Source of the DNA: a virus
Direction: 5' to 3' (one strand)
DNA length: 22,847 nucleotides
Virus record (IMG/VR): IMGVR_UViG_3300017527_000717
Span: 1 to 22,847 of that record
The first letter of the stretch is position 1, and each line of letters begins with the position of its first letter. Positions 1 to 8,537 of the stretch are shown here, piece by piece. The notes under the pieces were generated by a model. That model was not told where the DNA came from and did no database searches. It saw nothing but the letters and a program-made list of their open reading frames with translations. The translations under genes and the position numbers were made by a program.

Positions 1-2482
1 ATGAACCTACACTAAAAATTGAACTTCCTGAAGGAATAGAAAGTGCTCCTGTTATACTGCCTGTATATTTTTGATTTATAAACTCAGGACTATCAAACAT
101 CAATGACCCTGTTCCATATACAGTTCCAAAATCATATGCAGGTCTTGCCCAACGTAAAGTCTCCATTATTTTTATACCCATAAAATCACACCAGCTACCA
201 TGATTCTTTAGAGTTGTCCACTTTTGGGTAGTAACAAAACCTATTTCACCCGCATCAGGGAAAGTATCATCAGTTCTCTCAATCATCCAATCTACTGGTT
301 CTGCATTAAAAGTCTCAACTTGTCCTACTGATTCTCCGCCATAGTCATCCCACATTTTAGCTTTAATAACACTTCCTGATATCTCTGCAGTTATATAGTG
401 TACGCCAGTAGTATTAGGAACAGATACACCTACACCTAATGCAGTAGATGAGCCATCTTCCCATTTAGTTATTTCCATTACATCTGCGCCATTTTTAGAA
501 ATCATATATCCAGATGATCCGCTCCATCTTAATACTAAAGAATTATTACGACCTGTTCCTCCTGATGATCCCTGAGAAGATCTCATTAACACAGTTGCGT
601 CAGCTATACTAGCACTTGCAGGATTAAATCTCATAATAGTAGGAACTGTGCCAGTATATATTGAACCAGTGGCCCGTAGCATCACTCCTTTTCCTTGCCA
701 CATTTCACCTACTTTACCCGTTACAGGAGCATCAACATCTGCTGCAGTAATAATAGAAGCAGACATCTGAGGTACTCCTGAAAGTCTTGTCCATTCTGTT
801 GGTTCAATTCCAGGTAATGATCCTGTTGCGTGATTTCTAAAATCACTTACTATATCAAATTGTGTTGGAATTGCTTGAGGTGTTCCTCCTTCGCCATCTA
901 CAGATATTACATCTAAATCAGCATAATTTGCGATATTCCCACGTACCATAAATCCTAAAAGATCATGTTGATAAGGAGAACTATCCGTTGTTTCTAACAT
1001 CCAATCATCAGGTTCATTTAATTCAAAATCCCAAATTTTAGCTTTTAGATTACTCCCAATCATCTGTAATCGCATATCATACCAGCCATATCTACCTGTT
1101 GGGAAATCCTCTATGGTAGTCAGTGCTTCACTAGACCCTGTTGTATATTTAATAATAGAAATTGAACCAGTCCAATGTGGTACTAGTATTAAGCCATACC
1201 CTTCCAAGTCATTCGATGGAACTGTAGATCCTGATGCTCTTATCATTGGTCCAAAAGATGACTGCAAAGTTTGTGTATGTGTTCTCATCCTAACTATCAT
1301 ATCCACATCAATGCATCTTATAGGTGTAGTATCTTCTGCAGTATCCCATACTTGATAATCATTAGAAACCCAAGGATCCACATTTATAAGTACTTTTCTA
1401 TTATTGGAACCTGTGCCTGTTGCGCCTCCTGCAACTGCTCCCAAAGAACCTGAAGGTGTTACCATATTGAAATCTTTTACTCTAACTTGTGCAGGAAGAC
1501 TCTCAGATATATTATACCAATTAACGGGTTCTTCTTCTGCGTCATACTCTGACATATCAGAGTAATAAATCTTTAATACTGGAGGTACAGGTTCTGTTAT
1601 ATCAAATGGATCACTAAGAGCAGTATTTTTCATAGGACAATCTGCTTGTAATATATAATCCAATCCCGCTATATTCAAACTTAAATCATCAAATGTAGCA
1701 ACACCATTAATCATTTCGCGTGTTAATGTGCCAGACAATACATAGCCAACTGGAGGGTCAGTATCTGGGTTATCATATACCTTAATAGTAACTTTAGTTC
1801 CATTAAAACTGGTAACTACATCGTCATTTTCATCTACTACTGCAACTTCAATATCAGGAGTAATTATATCATCTACTTCTGTATCAGTAGGATGTACAAT
1901 AAATTTTAATATTCTTGTGGGATTAACAATGGGATCAGGTAAATTCTCTGTAACCGCATTAACTGTAAGAGGTACAAAACATTCACGTGTACGTTTTATT
2001 AAATAATTTTTTTCTACAAATAAAAAACCAGGACATGACGTAAGTACCTTATCTCCATGGTACTTTAAATTCACTCTCGGATCTATTTGCAACCCTTTTA
2101 CCAATGTACATATGACCTTAACTAATGTATCTAATTGTACACTAGGTAATTTCTGTGAATCAAAATCCCCCGCAACTGCTATATGTACATAATCTTTTCT
2201 TAAATCGTCTGTCTCACCTATGCCAGCGTAAAAATGAGTATCATGAGAAAGCATTCTTATAACTGGCACATTTCTTAAATATTGAAATTTATTAGCCGCA
2301 TAAATCCAACGTGGAGTTAAATCAACAGTTCCATCTCTATTGATATAAATATCGTAAGGTGATCCAAAAAAGTTAACTGTAGTATTGTAATCTTTATTAA
2401 GAACATCACCAGCAGATGTTTCCACATCTTTTGTGTGATGTATCATTATTTTCTTTATGTCAGAGTTTGTGCGCTTTTTCAA
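1..2482 (-). CDS. Tail-associated amidase with Ig-like and tandem lectin-like domains (partial, C-terminus off window)
   Basis: This frame is open from 2482 to the left edge (827 codons, no stop), so the protein continues outside. Residues 1-165 form an N-acetylmuramoyl-L-alanine amidase (Amidase_2/PGRP/T7-lysozyme-like) domain: IMIHHT has the first zinc histidine (15 or 16), SPYDIYIN the catalytic-type Tyr43, and YHGD...TSCPG supplies His142, Thr148 and Cys150. About residues 190-295 look like a bacterial Ig-like/invasin domain (GTLTREMINGVATFDDLSL). After that come at least two related concanavalin/LamG-like units, each with a KAK(I/M)WD core followed by DDWM or VDWM and a GF strand (near 1080-960 and 390-240). 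It starts at TTG, not ATG; the paralogue at 4149-4757 starts the same way and matches from residue 1. Family knowledge suggests peptidoglycan cleavage at infection plus glycan binding. Acting in the tail fibre or tail tip is inferred from position. Confidence 0.8.
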   Translation of the reverse strand, partial: MKKRTNSDIKKIMIHHTKDVETSAGDVLNKDYNTTVNFFGSPYDIYINRDGTVDLTPRWIYAANKFQYLRNVPVIRMLSHDTHFYAGIGETDDLRKDYVHIAVAGDFDSQKLPSVQLDTLVKVICTLVKGLQIDPRVNLKYHGDKVLTSCPGFLFVEKNYLIKRTRECFVPLTVNAVTENLPDPIVNPTRILKFIVHPTDTEVDDIITPDIEVAVVDENDDVVTSFNGTKVTIKVYDNPDTDPPVGYVLSGTLTREMINGVATFDDLSLNIAGLDYILQADCPMKNTALSDPFDITEPVPPVLKIYYSDMSEYDAEEEPVNWYNISESLPAQVRVKDFNMVTPSGSLGAVAGGATGTGSNNRKVLINVDPWVSNDYQVWDTAEDTTPIRCIDVDMIVRMRTHTQTLQSSFGPMIRASGSTVPSNDLEGYGLILVPHWTGSISIIKYTTGSSEALTTIEDFPTGRYGWYDMRLQMIGSNLKAKIWDFELNEPDDWMLETTDSSPYQHDLLGFMVRGNIANYADLDVISVDGEGGTPQAIPTQFDIVSDFRNHATGSLPGIEPTEWTRLSGVPQMSASIITAADVDAPVTGKVGEMWQGKGVMLRATGSIYTGTVPTIMRFNPASASIADATVLMRSSQGSSGGTGRNNSLVLRWSGSSGYMISKNGADVMEITKWEDGSSTALGVGVSVPNTTGVHYITAEISGSVIKAKMWDDYGGESVGQVETFNAEPVDWMIERTDDTFPDAGEIGFVTTQKWTTLKNHGSWCDFMGIKIMETLRWARPAYDFGTVYGTGSLMFDSPEFINQKYTGSITGALSIPSGSSIFSVGS

Positions 2483-2494
2483 AATCAAATTCCG

Positions 2495-3694
2495 TTATGC
2501 TGACGTTGTAGAATAAAATAATCTAATAGTAAAAGATTCAGCAGGTCCTGTAACTAAATTACCTGTTAATTTTCTTGCAATTAAAACACGCGTTGTAGAA
2601 CCCCCTCCTCCACGAGTTACTAACCCACACTCTTTAATAGTAATACTGCCGGCAGAACTATTTGTAAAAGTCCTTGTAACTTCAAAAGTATTTGCTTCCC
2701 CACTTGTTTCATACCCACTAGTTGAACTTATTACACTGTGTTCAAGTTGTCCTGCGCCTGTGCCTTCTTCCACTACTGCTACCATATTCCAATCATCTAT
2801 ATCCACTGCCTGATCTGATGTACCTACTACAATACCATAACCATCTTCTGCAGCAGGTGCGTCAAAACGATGGTGAGTAGCTTGATTTCCCAAAGCTATA
2901 CTGCCAGATGATGTACTTCTCGCACTCCAGGATGCAGCATTATTATATGCATTAAAATAAAGCATGCTTAGCCCTTTTACAAAGCTTTGAGATACATCAA
3001 AATAATAATTATAAGTGAATTTTATGGCCTGTGTATCTAATACAATTACATCAATGTTATTACCATCCTTATTTATGATATCTCTTGCTATATGAAATGC
3101 ATACGTGTCCCAAACTGTGTAAATTGCAGGATATAATCCTGTCTCACGTATAGTTATAGAGCCTCCTGACGAGTTAGTATACGTCTTATGCATAGATGTT
3201 CTATAACTACCCCCCTCTAATACAGGAGTATTAAGAGTCATGGCACCCATTACAAGTTCTCCAGTACCTGTACCTGATTCAATTCTATCATCCAGTTTAT
3301 ACTGTCCTTCAGTAATAGAGCCAGTACCTGTACCTACTACTATACCACCATTCACATTTATACCGGCATTGCAAACCCCATTTTGACTAGCTATAGTTTG
3401 GCCTCCTGGTAATCCAGAAGTTATTAAACCTCCATCAATTTTTTGTAACCCATATGCATAAGTAAAATGACCTCTAGCATACATATGTCTAATGAAATTT
3501 CTAACATAACTTCGCATGGGGAATTGAAAATCCTTAACAACTTTTTCTTTTTTATCCGTCACTCTTACTTCTATATAATCATCTTTGTCGTCTGCTGGTA
3601 ACGTGCTCATTTTTCTAGCCTTCACCTTACCATGCTTATCATACTGGATAATTTCAATCCCTGATAAGAGTTTGTGACTATTTTGATGTGACAT
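2495..3694 (-). CDS. Putative virion structural protein with internal tandem duplication
   Basis: A 399-aa protein with an AAGGAG ribosome binding site before its ATG. It is built of two related halves. Residues about 60-232 run from a short helix (MRSYVRNFIRHMY) through GIVVGTGTGSI, an EGTGTGEL-like strand, TYTNSSGGSITIRETGLY and IARD to a beta-rich end. Residues about 234-397 repeat the order: SQSFVKGLSMLYF, YGIVVGTSDQAVDIDDW, EEGTGAGQL, TFTNSSAGSITIKECGL, LIARK. Glycine, serine and threonine richness with alternating beta strands is typical of phage tail or appendage proteins; I recognise the GIVVGT...DD / TFTNxSxGSITIKExGL pattern from phage structural proteins, but it has no named function. 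It lies 12 bases upstream of the long amidase gene, so a role in the tail tip or a fibre-like appendage is inferred. Confidence 0.7.
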   Translation of the reverse strand: MSHQNSHKLLSGIEIIQYDKHGKVKARKMSTLPADDKDDYIEVRVTDKKEKVVKDFQFPMRSYVRNFIRHMYARGHFTYAYGLQKIDGGLITSGLPGGQTIASQNGVCNAGINVNGGIVVGTGTGSITEGQYKLDDRIESGTGTGELVMGAMTLNTPVLEGGSYRTSMHKTYTNSSGGSITIRETGLYPAIYTVWDTYAFHIARDIINKDGNNIDVIVLDTQAIKFTYNYYFDVSQSFVKGLSMLYFNAYNNAASWSARSTSSGSIALGNQATHHRFDAPAAEDGYGIVVGTSDQAVDIDDWNMVAVVEEGTGAGQLEHSVISSTSGYETSGEANTFEVTRTFTNSSAGSITIKECGLVTRGGGGSTTRVLIARKLTGNLVTGPAESFTIRLFYSTTSA

Positions 3695-3707
3695 GTAATG
3701 CTCCTTA

Positions 3708-4133
3708 TTAAACTATTTCATATTCAACATTTATAAAATTATTCGAGCCGCTAGAAAGACTGGAATAAAGCGGCGGACTAAGTGGGCCTACAGGACTGTA
3801 TTCTACATCTTCTCTAAACATCGGTACAATATATACAGCTCTTATTTCAATAGCTTCTGTTATTTCCATAGATAAAACTGGGTCGTAAACCAAATCATTA
3901 GTGCCGTCATCATAAATAATTCTCCATACATTAAATGTTTTACCATCATATAATACTGGAGCTTCAGCTACAATCGTATTTCCTTCAACAATAGTGCGTA
4001 TAAAAGGTGTAAGTTCTTCTATATCATCAAATGTAATATTAACTACACCTGTACCTTCTTCAGGATCAACACCAATCTCATATGATACATCTGGGGCACC
4101 AAAATCCGCTTCAAATTCAAAATCAGTAGCCAT
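3708..4133 (-). CDS. Hypothetical 141-aa protein, tail locus
   Basis: I do not recognise this family. The protein is acidic and appears mostly beta-stranded, with no signal peptide, membrane segment or cysteine. The N-terminal stretch (MATDFEFEADFGAPDV) is rich in Asp and Glu, the middle has strands such as TFNVWRIIYDDG and AIEIRAVYIVP, and the C-terminus is Pro/Ser-rich before a final strand. The start ATG has only a weak purine run (AGAAAG) upstream. It sits 13 bases after the end of the next gene upstream and 13 bases before the duplicated-structure protein, with the short amidase copy on one side and the long copy beyond. A small structural or adaptor protein of the tail tip is possible, but nothing in the sequence proves it. 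Confidence 0.6.
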   Translation of the reverse strand: MATDFEFEADFGAPDVSYEIGVDPEEGTGVVNITFDDIEELTPFIRTIVEGNTIVAEAPVLYDGKTFNVWRIIYDDGTNDLVYDPVLSMEITEAIEIRAVYIVPMFREDVEYSPVGPLSPPLYSSLSSGSNNFINVEYEIV

Positions 4134-4148
4134 ATGCTAAAATACTTT

Positions 4149-4757
4149 CTAAGATGGTAAAAACGCAGTTACTAGAACCTCATAAGTAATTACCTCTTCT
4201 ATTATTTCTTCTGCCGGAGGAGTTGGAGGTGCTGTGACTATAAGAGGTATAAATGCATCTTTTGTTTGCTCTATTATGTACGCTTTTTCTGGGAACAAAA
4301 AACCTGGGCATGATGTAACTGCCTGATCCCCATGATAATATAAATGCACTCTTGGATCTATTTGTAATCCTCTTACAAAAATCCTCACAACTGTTAAAAG
4401 ACTGTACAACTGTATTTTTAGAGGAGCTTGCGAATCAAAATTTCCTGCAACTGCTATGTGTACGTAATCTTTTCTCATTGCTTCCGTCTCACCAATACCC
4501 GCATAAAAATGTTTTGCATAAGAAAGTATTCTTATGGGATGTACATTTCTTAAATACTGAAATTTCTCATTGGCATAAATCCAACGAGGTGTCAAATCTA
4601 TACTACCGTTCTTATTGATATAAATATCATAAGGTGACCCGAAAAACTTATTTGTAGTATTATAGTCTTCATTAAAAGACTCTCCAGAAGAGGCTTCCAC
4701 ATCTTGTGTATGATGCAGCATTATCCCAACAATGTCATCATTAGTACGTGTTTTCAA
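4149..4757 (-). CDS. Short N-acetylmuramoyl-L-alanine amidase-like protein (paralogue of the long tail amidase)
   Basis: This 202-aa protein is an Amidase_2/PGRP-type domain with little else. Visible residues are IMLHHT (zinc His15/16), SPYDIYIN (Tyr43), HFYAGIGE, YVHIAVAGNFD and YHGD...TSCPGFLF (His142, Thr148, Cys150), matching the order in T7 lysozyme and PGRPs. Residues 1-160 align without a gap to the first 160 residues of the 1-2482 protein, with about two thirds identical by eye. The tail after residue 175 is a Pro/Glu-rich linker (APPTPPAEEIIEEV) ending in a short strand. The start is TTG with GAGG upstream; the next ATG (codon 13) would remove the first strand, which is conserved in the paralogue, so TTG is preferred. 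It could be a separate virion amidase, a lysin, or a remnant of a larger fibre gene after duplication. Confidence 0.8.
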   Translation of the reverse strand: MKTRTNDDIVGIMLHHTQDVEASSGESFNEDYNTTNKFFGSPYDIYINKNGSIDLTPRWIYANEKFQYLRNVHPIRILSYAKHFYAGIGETEAMRKDYVHIAVAGNFDSQAPLKIQLYSLLTVVRIFVRGLQIDPRVHLYYHGDQAVTSCPGFLFPEKAYIIEQTKDAFIPLIVTAPPTPPAEEIIEEVITYEVLVTAFLPS

Positions 4758-4759
4758 AA

Positions 4760-7042
4760 TTAAACCTCGCCCGGTTCAAGAGGTTGTTTCTTATCAAATA
4801 CTTTTGCGTCTGTTAAATATATTTCGTCGTTATCAGAAAATGTAAGAAGTTCAGGTAATAATTCCCAAGGTTTTCTTCCATAACTTAAATGTAATGTAGT
4901 CGTAAAAGAATTTCCAAAAGCTATACTATGATCTACTGTTTCAACATAATATACCATATTCCTTGCAGGTATGTATATAGGTCTTCCAGGATCTATTTCA
5001 GGTCTTCCTGCTATAGTAATCTGTCCTTGGTATTTACTAGCTAATAATCTTTTCAAAAGAGATTTTGCAAATATCCTAACAGAATTAGCAGCAGCTTCTC
5101 TATTATCTGATAGAAAGATATCACTTGAAGTTGTTCCTGGTTTATTGACAGATTTAGTATTTATAATAGGATTAACCCCTACAAAAATACGTTGCCCATA
5201 TTTTAATATCGCCCCTTCATCTCTAAAAATACCTGTATAAAAACCTAATTGCTGAATTGCGCCCATGCCAAAATCGGGCTCTGTAGTTACCTGTACTTCA
5301 GTAAATAATTCACTATCATCTTCTATGAAACCAAAACTTACTATACTTGCGTTATCCATTACGTACACAGCGGAGTTTTCAGCTCCTAATATCCATGAAG
5401 TATCATAACGATAAGGATGAAACCAAATATGCCCTTTTCTATCAGCATAAAAATTGAAAAAACTATCTTCAGAAGCTTTATATGCTACTTCTCTTCTTGT
5501 CTTAAAATCTGCTTGAAAGAAACTCCAATTAGTATTCAATGACATCTCATACGGTCTCCATCCTTCTAAAGAAAGATCCCCTTTCCTATATGGATCATGA
5601 ATATGTACACTATGATCAGTAAATAAATATCCTAATACTTTCCTATAATCTGCTCTTGGTATCTTAAACTTTTTATTACCCTGTGGAATCCATTCCTCTG
5701 TAGTAGGGTCATATACTAAATCTTCTTTAAGATCCCCTTTGCTAGATAGCTTATAAAAACCTACTCCATCAATTTTCTGATTAAGATTTTCGCCTTTATT
5801 ACTTATTGCCTCAGAACCTAAACATAGTAAACGTATTATTTCAGGCGTAGTTAAACCTTGGAATATCTGCCCCCATATATGAATATTCTCATCTCCATAC
5901 TGCCCAGCTAATAATTGCCTGCCTATTGGTAATGCAGGATTAATGTTAATAATAGATAATCGTAAGTACTTAGTTACATCTTCTCCTTGCACAGTAATAG
6001 AATGTTCTCCATTACTATAAGATTGCTGTGCAGCATTTACAACTCCCGTAAATACAGGAACCATTGGAGCGGTATCTGATTCATTAAAAGTACCATCAGG
6101 ATTAAATCTCGGAGTCATAAATATGATAATCCTATCCATTGGAGATATTCTACATTTTCCTTTTTTATACACTCCCGCGTCGCCTTGTTCATCTGTATCT
6201 CTAAACTTCTTATCTGTTAAATCTTTATTATAATAAATACGTGCTGTATATTCTTTTTGAAAAGGTTTTTTTGAATTGTATTCAGATACATTAAAAACAT
6301 CTGTCAAACCTATACTATCCCCAATATCCGCTAATAATTCTTCTTCCGTAGGAGTATCGGGGAATTTACTTGAACGCATAGATACATATACAATATTACC
6401 ATTTATATCAAATGCCCATCTTTCTTTTACACTACCATCATGATCTCTAATAAATTGTGTTGGGAATGTTTTATGAGTATCAGGATCTTCTAATACAATA
6501 TGATAATCATTTGCCCATGCATTATAGTTATCCCATTGATAAAATTCGCCTCTATAAGGCTTATGATCTCTTCTAACGAAAGAATCTTTATTAGGAGGAG
6601 ATGTTGGGGTTGGGGGAGAAGGTAATAGCAAAGGATTTACACCTATATTTGTACCTTCAATAATGGGCTTATTTATTCTATCTTCGCCGGCTTTTATAAT
6701 AGGATGCTTCCCACCTTTTGTACCTCTGGAACTTCCAGTTGTTATTTTTCTGTCACTTATCTCTTTTAACTTAGGTATATCATAATCTGGGTCATCTGGA
6801 ACAATATATTTATTATAAGGATCTCTTAATGTAAGATTAAAAGTGCCAGGACTATTCTTTACGGTCAATGTAATATCTAATGATACAAGTTCTTTTTCTT
6901 CATTTATAGTTTCAGAAACTATAATATCATCTTCTATAATTTCCTGACCAAACCCAGGTACAAACATAATCATTGCATTCGGATGAATATGTTTTGTAGA
7001 GTCTGCTTTTATAGATTGATTTAAACTATTCTTATCCAACAT
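4760..7042 (-). CDS. Putative baseplate hub-like tail protein with large insertion
   Basis: A 760-aa protein downstream of tape measure and baseplate-type genes. Residues about 50-80 (SLDITLTVKNSPGTFNLTL then RDPYNKY) and 296-365 (CRISPMDRIIIFM, VFTGVVNAAQQSYSNG, SITVQGEDVTKYL) resemble the opening domain of phage tail hub proteins (gp27/gpD-like), in which an oriented strand pair is followed by a PMDxIxI strand, a FxGxV strand and a ITVxGxDxxKYL strand. Residues about 83-295 break this domain with a Pro-rich linker (PSPPTPTSPP) and a separate segment rich in aromatic residues. Later parts include FFNFYADRKGHIWFHPYR, like the central hub region, and a C-terminal LHLSYGR strand. In family members the hub joins tube to baseplate and passes the tape measure and DNA. 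Assignment rests on motif order and gene position; no distant-homology search was possible. Confidence 0.55.
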   Translation of the reverse strand: MLDKNSLNQSIKADSTKHIHPNAMIMFVPGFGQEIIEDDIIVSETINEEKELVSLDITLTVKNSPGTFNLTLRDPYNKYIVPDDPDYDIPKLKEISDRKITTGSSRGTKGGKHPIIKAGEDRINKPIIEGTNIGVNPLLLPSPPTPTSPPNKDSFVRRDHKPYRGEFYQWDNYNAWANDYHIVLEDPDTHKTFPTQFIRDHDGSVKERWAFDINGNIVYVSMRSSKFPDTPTEEELLADIGDSIGLTDVFNVSEYNSKKPFQKEYTARIYYNKDLTDKKFRDTDEQGDAGVYKKGKCRISPMDRIIIFMTPRFNPDGTFNESDTAPMVPVFTGVVNAAQQSYSNGEHSITVQGEDVTKYLRLSIININPALPIGRQLLAGQYGDENIHIWGQIFQGLTTPEIIRLLCLGSEAISNKGENLNQKIDGVGFYKLSSKGDLKEDLVYDPTTEEWIPQGNKKFKIPRADYRKVLGYLFTDHSVHIHDPYRKGDLSLEGWRPYEMSLNTNWSFFQADFKTRREVAYKASEDSFFNFYADRKGHIWFHPYRYDTSWILGAENSAVYVMDNASIVSFGFIEDDSELFTEVQVTTEPDFGMGAIQQLGFYTGIFRDEGAILKYGQRIFVGVNPIINTKSVNKPGTTSSDIFLSDNREAAANSVRIFAKSLLKRLLASKYQGQITIAGRPEIDPGRPIYIPARNMVYYVETVDHSIAFGNSFTTTLHLSYGRKPWELLPELLTFSDNDEIYLTDAKVFDKKQPLEPGEV

Positions 7043-7045
7043 TAC

Positions 7046-7645
7046 TTAAAATGTACCCTCGTCAAATCTTTCCTTGTTTGTACTACGGCCAGCATCCCAC
7101 ATTTCTTGCTGCGTATCTTGAGTTAATTGATAAATACCCACTTTATCACTATGCTCTATTTTTCCGGTTCTTATTAATATAGAAATCGCCTGCATTATAT
7201 CATTTCTTAATTTTTTCATAACTGATACATCATCAGTATAATATACTTGCATCAATTCAGTTATGATACGAGTTCTTGGAATTTTCTTATGCTCATATAA
7301 TAATTTTAATATTTCATTAGGAAGAGATTCTAATTTTCCTAATTGTTCATCATCAGACAATTTACGTAATGTAAAAAACTTACCATACCCTTCTGAAAAA
7401 TCAAGCCACCAGCTACCCTTTTCTGACTCTATAGCTACACCTATTGGGTTATTCTCAGGTGCTATTTCTAATATTTCATACTCTCTACCTTGTATGAATA
7501 TTGGCTGATTTCTGTCAGGATCCTCAGGATCAACTCCTGTTACTACAGGTACTAGATAATCCCCTACATTTAAGTTTCTTAAATCTTTCAATGTTAAGGT
7601 ATCATTTTCATCTGCTGTTATGATCATTGATTCTCGCCAAGGCAT
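7046..7645 (-). CDS. Hypothetical tail-locus protein, SH3-like plus winged-helix-like
   Basis: A 199-aa protein I do not recognise. Residues about 10-98 look like a small beta barrel (LKDLRNLNVGDYLVPVV, REYEILEIAPENNPIGVAI, GSWWLDFSEGYGKFFTL), a pattern usual in SH3-like folds. Residues about 107-172 look helical, ending in a beta hairpin (LPNEILKLLYEHKKIPR, then AISILIRTGKIEHSDKVGIYQLT), like a winged helix. The first ATG (MPWRES) has AGGAG upstream at good spacing, so it is preferred over the ATG at codon 7. It sits three bases before the hub-like gene and 22 bases after the baseplate-like gene, so it is probably co-translated with them. A baseplate or tail accessory role is inferred from position. 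The winged-helix impression could equally mean a regulator embedded in the late operon. Confidence 0.6.
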   Translation of the reverse strand: MPWRESMIITADENDTLTLKDLRNLNVGDYLVPVVTGVDPEDPDRNQPIFIQGREYEILEIAPENNPIGVAIESEKGSWWLDFSEGYGKFFTLRKLSDDEQLGKLESLPNEILKLLYEHKKIPRTRIITELMQVYYTDDVSVMKKLRNDIMQAISILIRTGKIEHSDKVGIYQLTQDTQQEMWDAGRSTNKERFDEGTF

Positions 7646-7667
7646 CTCAATCTCCTAATTTAATAAT

Positions 7668-8537
7668 TTAACCGCCAGGATTTGCAGGATTTGCATTACT
7701 GGCACTACTTCTTAAATATTCTAATCTTAATGGATTATCTGATTCAATTGTTTCTACAACAAATACAAAAGAATAGGTCATCAAATATGGTTTATCCGCT
7801 AGTATTTCAGGGCCGTTAAAACTTCTAAAATATCCCGTATAAAAATCTTCGTAAATTGAAAACCCAATTTTATAACTTTGTTTACTCAAAGGAGCGCCAT
7901 GATCCACTTCATATAATGTGCGTAATGTTCTTAAACTTTGCCACGCACTGGATTTACTAATATCAACACCATCAGATAATACTTGTCCTTTATTTCCTGG
8001 ATCTACATCATTACTAATATCTCTATGTAAACCTCCTGTTATTCCTTCTACTGTAATCTCAGTAAGTTTTTCTCCCCAGTGCTGAATATCCCAACCCCCT
8101 CTTGTTCTAACTTCTGTTATTAACTTTTGTCTGTTAAAAGATATTCTTTGAGGATTTACATAAAATTCAAATACTCTTGGTAATGGCTCTAGTTGAGCTA
8201 TTTCTACGCCGTCTCTAACTATAAAATATACATTCGTTCCAATGTATACAATATACTTTACCTGGTCATTCTCAGTGTTATTTGTTTCAAAAACAGGTAG
8301 AGGATTTATTAAATCATTATCATCAATCTCTCCTAATACATCTTGTGGGGCTAATTGAATATATCCTACTAATCTATCAGATACATTCGCTTGTGACCTA
8401 TCTATATCAGCATCTGTCTTATTCATTATATATTGCCAAGATTGAATTTCGCGAGTATCTTCTTTAGTATTTTTATCAACTTCATAAGAAACTGGTTGTG
8501 GTATTCTGTATAATTTAAAACGTATTCTATCTGCCAT
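7668..8537 (-). CDS. Putative baseplate / tail tip protein
   Basis: A 289-aa protein right after the tape measure gene, with which it shares one base (TAATG stop-start overlap), implying coupled translation. The most telling stretch is residues about 120-170: FEFYVNPQRISFNRQKL, then TEVRTRGGWDIQHWGEKL, then TEITVEGITGG. This FxxNPxxIxxxxxK...TRGGWxxQxWGxxLxxIxVxGxTG arrangement is familiar from phage baseplate or distal tail proteins that follow the tape measure. The C-terminal third has further strands (PYLMTYSFVFVVETIES) and a disordered Asn/Ala/Pro tail. No catalytic residues are evident. Position between tape measure and hub-like gene fits a baseplate wedge, tail-initiator or Dit-like role; which one cannot be decided here. 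Confidence 0.6.
   Translation of the reverse strand: MADRIRFKLYRIPQPVSYEVDKNTKEDTREIQSWQYIMNKTDADIDRSQANVSDRLVGYIQLAPQDVLGEIDDNDLINPLPVFETNNTENDQVKYIVYIGTNVYFIVRDGVEIAQLEPLPRVFEFYVNPQRISFNRQKLITEVRTRGGWDIQHWGEKLTEITVEGITGGLHRDISNDVDPGNKGQVLSDGVDISKSSAWQSLRTLRTLYEVDHGAPLSKQSYKIGFSIYEDFYTGYFRSFNGPEILADKPYLMTYSFVFVVETIESDNPLRLEYLRSSASNANPANPGG

Noticed and set aside
1113-1355. Plus-strand ORFs such as this one, 9591-9926, 13164-13463 and 4352-4618
   Set aside because: All lie opposite well-supported minus-strand genes, lack recognisable domains and are expected by chance.
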